Assembly (NCBI GenBank): GCA_964497825.1
Contig: CAZCFA010000037.1
Coordinates: forward strand, 1 to 27,234
Direction of reading: 5' to 3'
From: RHKX01 sp964497825
Lineage (GTDB): Bacteria > Actinomycetota > Thermoleophilia > Solirubrobacterales > 70-9
Length of the DNA: 27,234 nucleotides
Part shown: positions 1 through 8,086 of the stretch, piece by piece
Position numbering within the stretch: position 1 is the stretch's first letter
How the letters are laid out: the number at the start of each line of letters is the position of its first letter
The notes under the pieces: model-generated
The model's input: only the letters and a program-made list of their open reading frames with translations
Told to the model about the DNA's origin: nothing
Database searches by the model: none
Program-made: the position numbers and the translations under genes

Positions 1-51
1 GGCAGGCCCGGACCTACTTCACCCCGTTCGGAACGTCTCTGGGCTCGTCAG

Positions 52-1131
52 CTAGGCGCTCAGCGCCAGCACGAGCTCGCGGATCGCGCCCGGGTAGCGG
101 TGGGCGATGCCGCCGTGCACGCCGTCGAACAGCTCGAGCGTGTGCTCGACGCCGAGCCTCGCCAGCTCGCGGGCGAACGCCTGGGCGCCGAGGTCGAGGA
201 AGAACTCGTCGCCGCGGCCGGCGTCGAGGTAGATCCGGCGCATCGAGCGCAGCGCCTCGGCGTGGCCCGCGGCCATGTTGACCGGGTCGCGGTCGAGCCA
301 CTGCTGCCAGATCTCGGGGATCAGGCCGGCGTCCTCGACCCGGAACGGGACCAGCGCCTTGCCGGGGTTCGCGGGGTCGGGCGAGTAGGCGGCGGCGTAG
401 GCGTACATCTCCAGCGGCGCCGCGTGACGGTCGAAGACGAACGGATCGGCGCCGGCGAGCCGCTCGAAGAACAGCTCCCAGGAGCTGCCGAAGTGGTCGC
501 GCAGGGTCCGCGTCGCCTTGGCGATGGTCGGCGTCAGCGTCAACTCGAACAGCGCGTCGCCGGCGTGCGAGGCGAGCGCCGAGAAGACGTCGGGGCGCAT
601 CATCGGCACGACCATCGCGCCGTAGCCGCCCGACGACTTGCCGGTGATGCCGCGGTGGTCGCGATCGGCGGCGGTCGGGTAGCGCTCGTCGACGAAGCCG
701 ACGACCTCGTCGCAGAGGTAGGACTGGTAGCGGCCGGTGCCGGTTGAGTCGAGGAACTGCGAGCCGCCGTAGGCGGTCCAGCAATCGACCATCACGACGA
801 TCGCGTCGGGGCAATCCTCGGAGGCGAGCAGCGCGTCGATCCGCTCGATGTAGGTGGGCTCGAGGAAGCTCCGGTTCGCCCACGCGTCGAGCTGGCCCGT
901 GAAGCCCTGGATCACGTAGATCGCCGGCAGCGGCCGCGGGTGGTCGAGCTCGACCCCGGGCGGCCGCAGCACCCACAGCGGCCGCCGCGCGGGATCGCCG
1001 AGCGGGTTGTCGGCGAGCAGCTCCGATTCAACGACGAGCCGGTCGAGCGTGCCGTCCAGCGGCCGCGACCAGGGCGGGCCGAGGCCGGTGCCCGCGACCT
1101 CGGGGCTCTCGTGGACCAGGCGCATCGTCAC
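52..1131 (-). CDS. Putative esterase (esterase D / PF00756-like alpha/beta hydrolase)
   Basis: A 359-residue alpha/beta hydrolase that resembles the esterase D family of serine hydrolases. The nucleophile elbow is GKSSG at residues 164-168, which puts the likely catalytic serine at 166 just after a predicted strand. D308 (in AGRGDEF) and H339 or H344 (in DGVHGGIAHRY) are plausible partners for the triad. YVIQGFTGQ near residue 72 looks like the oxyanion-hole strand. I see no signal peptide or membrane segment, so a cytoplasmic enzyme is likely; the substrate cannot be told. The start is uncertain: GTG at 1131 gives the longest frame, but a -10-like TAGCCT at 1141-1136 lies only 4 nt before it and 10 nt before the ATG at 1125, so ATG 1125 may be the real start. 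It lies 48 bp downstream of the efflux permease on the same strand and seems to have its own promoter. Confidence 0.8.
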   Translation of the reverse strand: MTMRLVHESPEVAGTGLGPPWSRPLDGTLDRLVVESELLADNPLGDPARRPLWVLRPPGVELDHPRPLPAIYVIQGFTGQLDAWANRSFLEPTYIERIDALLASEDCPDAIVVMVDCWTAYGGSQFLDSTGTGRYQSYLCDEVVGFVDERYPTAADRDHRGITGKSSGGYGAMVVPMMRPDVFSALASHAGDALFELTLTPTIAKATRTLRDHFGSSWELFFERLAGADPFVFDRHAAPLEMYAYAAAYSPDPANPGKALVPFRVEDAGLIPEIWQQWLDRDPVNMAAGHAEALRSMRRIYLDAGRGDEFFLDLGAQAFARELARLGVEHTLELFDGVHGGIAHRYPGAIRELVLALSA

Positions 1132-1135
1132 GCCG

Positions 1136-1141
1136 AGGCTA
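1136..1141 (-). promoter_or_regulatory. -10-like box of the esterase gene
   Basis: On the minus strand TAGCCT lies 10 nt upstream of ATG 1125. It matches the TAnnnT pattern seen ahead of many genes here. No convincing -35 is visible. Confidence 0.35.
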
Positions 1142-1179
1142 GCTGCTTCCCCGGGGATCGATCCCGAAGCGGCTGCCCG

Positions 1180-2721
1180 TTAGGCGTCCGGCTCCGGGCG
1201 AAGGCCGCGCTGGGCCGACGGCAACGGGTCCTCCGAATCCTCGACGTCACCCTTGACCGCCAGCACCACGGCCGGGGCGAGCGCCAGTACGGCGAGCCCG
1301 AAGGCCCACCAGAACGTGTTGCCGAACGCCTGGGCGATCGGCTCGGCGAGTCGGCTCGCGACGGCCGGCGGCAGGTCGTGCGAGGTCGAGTCGGCGGCGG
1401 CCGATCCGCTGCCGATCGACGAAAGCTGCGCGTGGAGGATCACCGCGAGAACCGCGGTGCCGACGGAGCCGCCAACCCGTTGCAGCACGTTGAGGGCGCT
1501 GGTCGCGCGCGGGACCGCCTCGTGCTCGAGCGCGGCATAGGCCGCCGCCATCGAAGGCATCATCGTCGCGGCGAGCCCGACGCCGCGGACGACCAGCGCC
1601 GCTTCGAGCCACCAGAGGCTCGTCGTCGTGTCGACCAGCGCGTAGGGGACGGTCCCGATCGCCACGAGCAGCAACCCGGCAACGGCTACGCGGCCGCCCC
1701 CGATCGAATCGGTCAGCTTGCCCGACAGCGGCATCATCACGGCCGCGCTGACCCCCTGCGCGGCGAGCAGCAGACCGGCGTCGAGCGGGCTCTCCCCGCG
1801 GGCGACCTGGAAGAACAGCGGCAGCAGCAGCAGCCCGCCGAACAGCGCCGCGCCGACGAAGAAGACGGTCGCGGAGGCGGCGGCGAAGCCGACGCGCCCG
1901 AACAGCGCCAGGTCGATCAGCGGGTTGGGAGCCCGCAGCGAGTGCCGGACGAACAGCGTGACCAGCACGAGTCCGCCGGCGATCGTCGCCCAGACCTCCG
2001 GCGCCGCGAAGCCGCCCTGGCTCGTGCTCTCGGAGAGGCCGAAGACGATCAGCGCCACCCCCGGCGAGCCGAGCAGGAATCCGATCCAATCGAGCTTGCC
2101 GGCATCGCCGGTCGTGCCGGGGGTCAGGACCCTCCAGGCCAACAGCAGCGCGACGAGCCCGACCGGCACGTTGACGAAGAAGATCCAGCGCCAGCTCACG
2201 CTGTCGACGATCAGCCCGCCGAGCACCGGACCGAGGACCGGGCCGAGCAGCATCGGCACACCGACGATGCTCATCACGCGGCCGACTCGCTTCGGGCCGG
2301 CCGCCTGGGTCAGCAGCGTGATCCCGACGGGCATGATCAACCCGCCCCCGAACCCCTGCAGGACCCGGAAGGCGATCAGCTCCCCGGCCGAGGACGACAG
2401 CCCGCAGAGAACCGAGCCGGCCAGGAAGAGGACGATCGAGCCCATCCAGACCCGCTTCGCGTCGAACCGTTCGGAGATCCATCCCGAGAGCGGGATCACC
2501 GCCGCCAGGGCGAGCAGGTATCCGGTGACGATCCACTGGATCGTGTCGAGGGGGGTCTCGAGCTCGGTCGAGATATCGCGGAGCGCGATGTTGACGATCG
2601 TCGTGTCGAGGATCGACATCAGCGCACCGACGACGACGACCCCGGAGAGCCTCAGGACCTCCCATTCGATGCCGCCGATCGACGGCCCCCGCTTCGCGCT
2701 GGTTTGCTCCGCTTCGCTCAC
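1180..2721 (-). CDS. DHA2-family (EmrB/QacA) MFS drug efflux permease
   Basis: A 513-residue proton-coupled efflux transporter of the 14-helix DHA2 family. The first helix carries LDTTIVNIALRDI, the family's hallmark motif, and the loop after helix 2 carries the MFS motif A region (GWISERFDAKRVW). GPVLGPVLGG near residue 160 is the antiporter motif C. Hydrophobic segments continue to the C-terminus in a pattern consistent with 14 helices. The length is typical for single-subunit EmrB/LfrA-like pumps. The GTG start at 2721 is supported by a TAGCTC box 7 nt upstream. It is transcribed divergently from the SAP-domain membrane protein across 91 bp. No TetR/MarR regulator is adjacent. The substrate is unknown. 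Confidence 0.9.
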   Translation of the reverse strand: MSEAEQTSAKRGPSIGGIEWEVLRLSGVVVVGALMSILDTTIVNIALRDISTELETPLDTIQWIVTGYLLALAAVIPLSGWISERFDAKRVWMGSIVLFLAGSVLCGLSSSAGELIAFRVLQGFGGGLIMPVGITLLTQAAGPKRVGRVMSIVGVPMLLGPVLGPVLGGLIVDSVSWRWIFFVNVPVGLVALLLAWRVLTPGTTGDAGKLDWIGFLLGSPGVALIVFGLSESTSQGGFAAPEVWATIAGGLVLVTLFVRHSLRAPNPLIDLALFGRVGFAAASATVFFVGAALFGGLLLLPLFFQVARGESPLDAGLLLAAQGVSAAVMMPLSGKLTDSIGGGRVAVAGLLLVAIGTVPYALVDTTTSLWWLEAALVVRGVGLAATMMPSMAAAYAALEHEAVPRATSALNVLQRVGGSVGTAVLAVILHAQLSSIGSGSAAADSTSHDLPPAVASRLAEPIAQAFGNTFWWAFGLAVLALAPAVVLAVKGDVEDSEDPLPSAQRGLRPEPDA

Positions 2722-2728
2722 CCACCGG

Positions 2729-2734
2729 GAGCTA
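2729..2734 (-). promoter_or_regulatory. -10-like box of the MFS gene
   Basis: Minus-strand TAGCTC, 7 nt before the GTG start at 2721, implying a leaderless transcript. Confidence 0.45.
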
Positions 2735-2800
2735 CCCGATCGCGGCGCGGTGATGCCTCAGCGGACCCCGGGATCTCCGTTTGCTGCCCTCAGCCCCGGG

Positions 2801-2806
2801 TAGCCG
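2801..2806 (+). promoter_or_regulatory. -10-like box of the SAP-domain gene
   Basis: TAGCCG followed by 6 nt and then ATG 2813. The spacing fits a leaderless mRNA; the last base departs from TAnnnT. Confidence 0.4.
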
Positions 2807-2812
2807 ATCACC

Positions 2813-3430
2813 ATGCGGGTTGAATCGCTCCAAAACGGACTGAAGGTCGCGGGGGGCTCGGCCATCGTCCTGTTCATCGTCATGTTCTTCCCCTGGTTTG
2901 GGACGTCCGTGGAGGGATTCGGCGGGCCCGGCCTCGATGCCCGGGTGACTGCCTGGCAGGCGTTCGAGGTGATCGACATCATCCTCCTTGTGATCGTGGC
3001 CGCCGTGGTCGTGCTCGTCGCTTCCCTGGCGGCCGAGCGACCGCTTGACATCTCGGTCGAGACCGGCACGGTGATCACGGTTCTCGGCGCTGTCGCGTTC
3101 CTGCTGGTCTTCTACAGGTTCCTGAGCACGCCCTTCGACCTCGACCGCCGCTACGGGCTCTTTCTCGGGCTCCTGTCCAGCGCCGGCATCGCCGTCGGTG
3201 GCCGGATGGCGATGGTCGCGGCCGATGCCAGCTTCCGCAGCGCTCGCGCCGGCATCGGCAACCGGGTCGATGAGATCCGCACGCAGGCCGCCGACGCGAT
3301 CGGCGGAGATGCCGCGCGCTACGAGGAGATGACCAGGGAGCAGCTCTACGAGCTCGCCCAGGAGCGCGACATCGCCGGCCGATCGGAGATGGATAAGGAC
3401 GAGTTGATCGCCGCGCTGCGCCGGTCCTGA
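2813..3430 (+). CDS. Four-helix membrane protein with C-terminal SAP/Rho-N-like domain
   Basis: A 205-residue protein of unknown function. Four hydrophobic segments are visible at about residues 12-31, 53-72, 85-105 and 115-137. An amphipathic linker follows, then a short domain at about 168-204 (MTREQLYELAQERDIAGRSEMDKDELI...LRRS) with the helix-extended-loop-helix pattern of SAP and Rho N-terminal domains. Such domains often bind nucleic acid, so the protein could tether DNA or RNA to the membrane; this is inference only. The start at ATG 2813 is supported by the box 6 nt upstream. It is divergent from the MFS gene and 113 bp upstream of gcvT, with no sign of a shared transcript. Confidence 0.8.
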   Translation: MRVESLQNGLKVAGGSAIVLFIVMFFPWFGTSVEGFGGPGLDARVTAWQAFEVIDIILLVIVAAVVVLVASLAAERPLDISVETGTVITVLGAVAFLLVFYRFLSTPFDLDRRYGLFLGLLSSAGIAVGGRMAMVAADASFRSARAGIGNRVDEIRTQAADAIGGDAARYEEMTREQLYELAQERDIAGRSEMDKDELIAALRRS

Positions 3431-3529
3431 GCCGCCGCGCGAGCGCGCCGGAGCCACCCGTCGGCGATCCCATCTACCCGCCGAGGCGGTCGGCGCCGGG
3501 CACGGTCTTCGGAAGCACCCTGGCTCAGC

Positions 3530-3535
3530 TAGCCT
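3530..3535 (+). promoter_or_regulatory. -10-like box of gcvT
   Basis: TAGCCT, 8 nt before GTG 3544. No glycine riboswitch-like aptamer is seen in the 113-bp upstream gap. Confidence 0.5.
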
Positions 3536-3543
3536 GACCCCGC

Positions 3544-4623
3544 GTGGAGTTGCGGCGGACATCGCTTTACGACGAGCACGTCGCCGCGGGCGGGCGGATG
3601 GTGCCGTTCGCGGGCTGGCAGATGCCGGTCCAGTACGAGGGGGTAGCCGCCGAGCACGCCGCCGTGCGCGAGCGCGCCGGCGTCTTCGACGTCTCCCACA
3701 TGGGCCAGATCGGGATCGCCGGGCCCGAGGCCGAGGCGCTGCTGCAGCGCGCCGTCTCCAACGACGTCGGCAGGCTCGCCGCCGGCGGCGCCCAGTACTC
3801 CTGCCTGTGCGCCGACGACGGCGGCATCCTCGACGACCTGTTCAGCTACCTGCTCGACGACGGCAGCTACCTGACCGTCTCCAACGCCGCCAACCACGAG
3901 ACCGACCTCGCCCGCATCGGCGAGCTCGCCGCCGGCTTCGAGGCCGAGGTCGCCGACCTCGCGCCGGCGAACGCGATGCTCGCCGTCCAGGGGCCGCAGG
4001 CGCGGGCCGCGGTCGCCGCGCTCGCCGCCGGCGAGCTGCCGCCACGGATGCGGACCGCGCGGCTCGAGGTCGCCGGGGCGCCGGCGCTGGTCTGCGGCAC
4101 CGGCTACACCGGTGAGGACGGGGTCGAGATCATGCTCGCCCCCGACGCCGCGCCGGCGCTGTGGCGCGAGCTGCTCGCCGCCGGCGTCACCCCCTGCGGC
4201 CTCGGCGCCCGCGACACGCTCCGGCTCGAGGTCTGCTTCCACCTGCACGGCAACGACATCGGCCCCGAACGCAACCCGATCGAGGCCGGGCTCGGCTGGT
4301 GCTGCAAGGAGGAGACGGGCTTCGCCGGGTCCGAGGCGGTCGCACGCGCCCGCGCCGAGGGCACCGCCGAGAAGCTGGTCGCGTTCGCGATCAGCGATCG
4401 CGGCATCGCTCGCGCCGGCTGCCCGATCCTGGTCGAGGGCGCGCCGGCCGGCGCCGTCACCAGCGGCAGCTTCTCGCCGTCGCTCGGCATCGGCATCGGA
4501 ATGGGATACGTTCGGGCCGAGCTCGCCGAGCCCGGCCGGGCGATCGAGATCGACGTCCGCGGCCGGATCCGCGCCGCCGAGATCCGCAAGAAGCCGCTTT
4601 ACACCCCCGAGCCGGGGGGCTGA
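3544..4623 (+). CDS. gcvT: Glycine cleavage system T protein (aminomethyltransferase)
   Basis: A 359-residue T protein, normal for the family. It transfers the aminomethyl carbon from the lipoyl arm of GcvH to tetrahydrofolate and releases ammonia. The N-terminus (RRTSLYDEHVAAGGRMVPFAGWQMPVQY) is the family's opening signature, followed by FDVSHMGQI and, mid-protein, GYTGEDGVEIML. The C-terminal barrel ends in the expected GMGYVRAELAEPG and IRKKPLYTP. The GTG start at 3544 keeps the conserved N-terminus intact and sits 8 nt after a TAGCCT box. First gene of gcvT-gcvH-gcvPA-gcvPB. No lpd (L protein) gene is in the window, so that subunit must come from elsewhere. Confidence 0.96.
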   Translation: MELRRTSLYDEHVAAGGRMVPFAGWQMPVQYEGVAAEHAAVRERAGVFDVSHMGQIGIAGPEAEALLQRAVSNDVGRLAAGGAQYSCLCADDGGILDDLFSYLLDDGSYLTVSNAANHETDLARIGELAAGFEAEVADLAPANAMLAVQGPQARAAVAALAAGELPPRMRTARLEVAGAPALVCGTGYTGEDGVEIMLAPDAAPALWRELLAAGVTPCGLGARDTLRLEVCFHLHGNDIGPERNPIEAGLGWCCKEETGFAGSEAVARARAEGTAEKLVAFAISDRGIARAGCPILVEGAPAGAVTSGSFSPSLGIGIGMGYVRAELAEPGRAIEIDVRGRIRAAEIRKKPLYTPEPGG

Positions 4624-4637
4624 CAGGAAGGAGCACG

Positions 4638-5024
4638 ATGGCCGACGAGAGTTATCCGGAGGAGCTGAAGTACCACCCCGAGCACGACTGGGCCCGGATC
4701 GACGGCGACCGCGCGACGCTCGGGATCACCTGGTACGCGCAGGACTCGCTCGGCGACGTCGTCTTCTTCGATCCGCCCGAGGTCGGTGCCACGGTGAGCA
4801 AGGACGAGCCCTACGCCGAGGTCGAGTCGGTGAAGGCGGTCTCCGACGTGATCGCGCCGCTCAGCGGCGAGATCGTCGAGGTCAACGCGGCCGCGGGAGA
4901 GAGTCCGGAGCTGATCAACACCGATCCCTACGGCGACGGCTGGATGGTCAGGGTCGAGCTCAGCGACCCGGCCGAGGCCGAGTCGCTGCTCGACGCCGGC
5001 GCCTACCGGGAACTGCTCGACTGA
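4638..5024 (+). CDS. gcvH: Glycine cleavage system H protein
   Basis: A 128-residue lipoyl carrier that shuttles the aminomethyl group between the P and T proteins. The lipoylation site is K66 in EVESVKAVSD, in the usual hairpin turn. The start at ATG 4638 follows a clear Shine-Dalgarno tract (AGGAAGGAG at 4625-4633), one of the few strong ones here, and lies 14 nt after the gcvT stop, which fits translation from the gcvT transcript. Its length and the motif SLGDVVFFDPPEVGA are normal for GcvH. Confidence 0.96.
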   Translation: MADESYPEELKYHPEHDWARIDGDRATLGITWYAQDSLGDVVFFDPPEVGATVSKDEPYAEVESVKAVSDVIAPLSGEIVEVNAAAGESPELINTDPYGDGWMVRVELSDPAEAESLLDAGAYRELLD

Positions 5025-5033
5025 CCGGCTCCC

Positions 5034-5039
5034 TAACAT
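5034..5039 (+). promoter_or_regulatory. -10-like box of gcvPA
   Basis: TAACAT, 7 nt before GTG 5047, in the 22-bp gap after gcvH. It could give a separate leaderless transcript for gcvPA-gcvPB inside the operon. Confidence 0.5.
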
Positions 5040-5046
5040 CGCCGCG

Positions 5047-6438
5047 GTGAGCGGCTACACGCCGACAACCGAGGCCGACCGCGCGGCGATGCTGGCGGCG
5101 ATCGGCGCCGGCTCGGTCGAGGAGCTGTTCGACGGCGTGCCCGCCGCGGTCCGGCTCGACCGGCCGCTCGAGCTCGCCGACGGTCTCAGCGAGGCCGAGG
5201 TCTACGAGCGGATGCGCGAGCTCGCCGCCCGCAACGCCGACGCCGAGTCCGAGATCAGCTTCCTCGGCGCCGGCATGTACGACCACTACGTGCCGGCGAT
5301 CGTCGATGCGATCACCTCGCGCTCGGAGTTCCTGACCCCCTACACGCCCTATCAGCCGGAGATCTCCCAGGGCGGGCTGCAGGTGATGTTCGAGTTCCAG
5401 ACGGCGATGTCGGAGCTGACCGGGCTGCCGCTGTCGAGCGCCGGCCTCTACGAGGGGCCGTCGAGCGTCGCCGCCGCCGCCTACCTGGCGATCGGGGCGA
5501 CGAAGCGGCACAGGCTGGTCGCCTCCGCCGGCCTGCACCCCGACTCGCGGGCGACGATGCGCACCTACGCCGCCGGGTTCGGGGCCGAGGTCGTCGAGGT
5601 GCCGCTCGCCGCCGGCGTCACCGATACCGAGGCGCTCGCCGCCGCGATCGACGAGCAGACGGCCGCGGTCTTCGTCCAGTACCCGAACTTCATCGGCGCC
5701 GTCGAGGACCTCGAGCGGCTCGCCGATCTCGCCCACGGGGCCGGGGCGCTGATCGTCGCCGCCTGCGATCCGATCGCGCTCGGGATCCTCCGCCCGCCCG
5801 GGGACTCGGGCGTCGACATCGCCGTCGGCGAGGGCCAGCCGCTCGGTAACCGGCTCGACTACGGCGGCCCCTCGTTCGGCTTCTTCTGCGCGAGCGAGGA
5901 GCAGATCCGGCGGATGCCGGGGCGGATCGCCGGCGAGACCACCGACGTCGACGGCCGCCGCGGCTTCGTGCTCGCGCTGCAGACGCGCGAGCAGCACATC
6001 CGCCGCGAGAAGGCGACCCACAACATCTGCACCGCGCAGGCGCTGAACGCGCTCGGCGGCGTCATCTACCTGAGCTGGCTCGGCGCCCGCGGGCTGACCG
6101 AGCTCGGCGAGCTGCTCGTCCGCCGCAGCGCCTACGCGAGGCGGCGGCTGACCGCGATCGACGGCGTCGATCCGCTGCACGAGGCGCCGGTCGTGCGCGA
6201 GTTCGCGATCAGCTTCGCGGCCGACGTCGACGCGGTGCTCGACCACTGCGCGAGCCGCGGCATCGCCGCCGGCGTTCCGCTCGCGCCCGAGTACGGCAAC
6301 GGCCTGCTGGTCGCGATCACCGAGCAGCGGACGAAGGCGCAGATCGACAAGCTCGCGTCGGCGCTCGAGGGAGCGCTGGCCGCCGCGCAGCGCGGCGCAC
6401 CCGACGCGAGCCGCGACGCGGGCGTCGGGAGCGGTTGA
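5047..6438 (+). CDS. gcvPA: Glycine dehydrogenase (decarboxylating) subunit 1
   Basis: The 463-residue N-terminal half of a split P protein. With GcvPB it forms the PLP-dependent enzyme that decarboxylates glycine and loads the aminomethyl group on GcvH. Family signatures are FLGAGMYDHYVPAIVDAI, FLTPYTPYQPEISQGGLQ and YEGPSSVAAAAY. ATHNICTAQALNAL near residue 325 is also conserved. A split P protein is usual in Firmicutes and Thermotogae but less so in classical Actinobacteria, where one long chain is more common. The GTG start is supported by the box 7 nt upstream. The stop overlaps the gcvPB start by one base (TGATG). Confidence 0.95.
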   Translation: MSGYTPTTEADRAAMLAAIGAGSVEELFDGVPAAVRLDRPLELADGLSEAEVYERMRELAARNADAESEISFLGAGMYDHYVPAIVDAITSRSEFLTPYTPYQPEISQGGLQVMFEFQTAMSELTGLPLSSAGLYEGPSSVAAAAYLAIGATKRHRLVASAGLHPDSRATMRTYAAGFGAEVVEVPLAAGVTDTEALAAAIDEQTAAVFVQYPNFIGAVEDLERLADLAHGAGALIVAACDPIALGILRPPGDSGVDIAVGEGQPLGNRLDYGGPSFGFFCASEEQIRRMPGRIAGETTDVDGRRGFVLALQTREQHIRREKATHNICTAQALNALGGVIYLSWLGARGLTELGELLVRRSAYARRRLTAIDGVDPLHEAPVVREFAISFAADVDAVLDHCASRGIAAGVPLAPEYGNGLLVAITEQRTKAQIDKLASALEGALAAAQRGAPDASRDAGVGSG

Positions 6439-8015
6439 TGATGGCCGGTTCCGAGCCCCGCCCGCCGAGCCCGCCGCCGGCTTCCGCCGCGGTCGAGACG
6501 CCGATGCAGCGCGACCGGGCGGTGACGATCTACGAGCGCTCGGTCCCCGGTCGCCGCGCCGCCGCGATCCCCGCCGCCGGGGTTCCCGAGGAGCGGACGC
6601 CGATCGACGAGCTGATCCCCGCGGCGCTGCTGCGGCAGCGGCCGGCGCGCCTGCCCGAGGTCTCCGAGCAGGAGATCGTCCGCCACTACAACCGGCTCTC
6701 GCGCCGCAACTTCGACCTCGACTCCGGGATCTACCCGCTCGGCTCCTGCACGATGAAGTACAACCCGCGGCTCAACGAGCGCGTCGCGGCGCTGCCCGGC
6801 CACGCCCGCCTCCATCCCGCCCAGGCGCCGCGCCGGGCCCAGGGCGCGCTCGAGCTGATGTGGTCGCTGGAGCGGGCGCTGAGCGAGATCTGCGGCCTTC
6901 CGCACGTCAGCCTGCAGCCCTCGGCCGGCTCCCACGGCGAGCTCGCCGGCCTGCTGTTGACCCGCGCCCACCACGCCGCCGCCGGCGAGGAGCGGCAGCG
7001 GAGCAGGGTGCTGACCCCCGACACCGCCCACGGCACCAACCCGGCGTCGGTGACGATGGCCGGCTACGAGGTCGTCAAGGTCGCGACCGACGACGAGGGC
7101 GGCGTCGACCTCGACGACCTGCGGGCGAAGACCGACGAGACGGTCGCCTGCCTGATGCTGACCAACCCGAACACGCTCGGGCTGTTCGATCGCAACATCG
7201 CCGAGATCACCGCGATGGCCCGCGACGCGGGCGCGATCCTCTACTACGACGGCGCCAACCTGAACGCGATCATGGGCCACTCGCGGCCCGGCGACATGGG
7301 CTTCGACATCGTCCACGTCAACCTCCACAAGTCGTTCAGCCAGCCGCACGGCGGCGGCGGCCCGGGCGCCGGCCCGATCGCGGTCTCCGAGCGGCTCGAG
7401 CCGTTCCTGCCGGTGCCGCGGATCGAGCGGATCGAGCCCGCCAACGGCGGCGGCCCGGCGTTCGAGCTGCGCGGCGCCGACCGGCACCCGGAGACGATCG
7501 GCCGGCTGCGCGGCTTCCAGGGCAACTTCGGCGTCTTCGTCCGCTCCTACGCCTACATCCTCAGCCTCGGCGGCGACGGCCTGACCGAGGCGTCGGAGAC
7601 CGCGGTGCTGAACGCCAACTACCTGCTGGCGCGGATGCGCGAGGGGCGCGCCGGCAGGTACCTGCCGCTCGCCTTCGAGCAGCGGCCGATGCACGAGTTC
7701 GTGCTCTCCGGCCGCGGCGCCAAGAAGGAGCTCGGGGTCAAGACGCTCGACATCGCCAAGCGCCTGCTCGACCACGGCATGCACCCGCCGACCGTCTACT
7801 TCCCGTTGCTGGTCGATGAGGCGCTGATGATCGAGCCGACCGAGACCGAGGCCAAGCAATCGCTCGACGGCCTCGCCGACGCCTTCGAGTCGATCCTGGC
7901 CGAGGCCGAGGACGACCCCGAGATCACCCGTCAGGCGCCCTACACGACCCCGGTCCGCCGCCTCGACGAGGTTGCCGCAACGCGTAATCCGGTCGTCCGC
8001 CAGCCGCTCGGCTGA
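6438..8015 (+). CDS. gcvPB: Glycine dehydrogenase (decarboxylating) subunit 2
   Basis: The 525-residue PLP-binding half of the P protein. K298 in NLHKSFSQPHGGGGPGAG is the lysine that forms the Schiff base with PLP. Other signatures are RRNFDLDSGIYPLGSCTMKYNP, DTAHGTNPASV and YYDGANLNAIMG. The first 25 or so residues are proline/alanine rich and look disordered, which makes it slightly longer than usual. ATG 6438 overlaps the gcvPA stop by one base, ATG 6441 is also possible, and TTG 6435 is in frame. Translational coupling to gcvPA would give equal subunit amounts. Last gene of the gcv operon; it converges on the polymerase gene downstream. Confidence 0.95.
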   Translation: MMAGSEPRPPSPPPASAAVETPMQRDRAVTIYERSVPGRRAAAIPAAGVPEERTPIDELIPAALLRQRPARLPEVSEQEIVRHYNRLSRRNFDLDSGIYPLGSCTMKYNPRLNERVAALPGHARLHPAQAPRRAQGALELMWSLERALSEICGLPHVSLQPSAGSHGELAGLLLTRAHHAAAGEERQRSRVLTPDTAHGTNPASVTMAGYEVVKVATDDEGGVDLDDLRAKTDETVACLMLTNPNTLGLFDRNIAEITAMARDAGAILYYDGANLNAIMGHSRPGDMGFDIVHVNLHKSFSQPHGGGGPGAGPIAVSERLEPFLPVPRIERIEPANGGGPAFELRGADRHPETIGRLRGFQGNFGVFVRSYAYILSLGGDGLTEASETAVLNANYLLARMREGRAGRYLPLAFEQRPMHEFVLSGRGAKKELGVKTLDIAKRLLDHGMHPPTVYFPLLVDEALMIEPTETEAKQSLDGLADAFESILAEAEDDPEITRQAPYTTPVRRLDEVAATRNPVVRQPLG

Positions 8016-8048
8016 CGGCGCCGGCCGCGACCCGGAGCCGGGGCGCCG
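8016..8048. terminator. GC-rich hairpin between convergent gcvPB and the ligD-type polymerase gene
   Basis: CGGCGCC at 8016-8022 is a perfect inverted match to GGCGCCG at 8042-8048, with three more pairs inside after a two-base bulge. It begins right after the gcvPB stop, in the 71-bp gap between converging genes. There is no T tract, so this is a candidate terminator only. Confidence 0.3.
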
Positions 8049-8086
8049 CCGGCCCGATGCCTCGCCGGCCCCATGGGCGGCGCCGA

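Noticed and set aside
940..2823. A 627-codon plus-strand open frame across the MFS gene
   Set aside because: It is antisense to a clear 14-helix transporter. Its translation is Arg/Asp/Gly-rich low complexity with no family motif.
3431..3543. Glycine riboswitch upstream of gcvT
   Set aside because: The gap is 113 bp with a -10-like box 8 nt before the start, which leaves no room for an aptamer in the mRNA. No aptamer core is recognisable.
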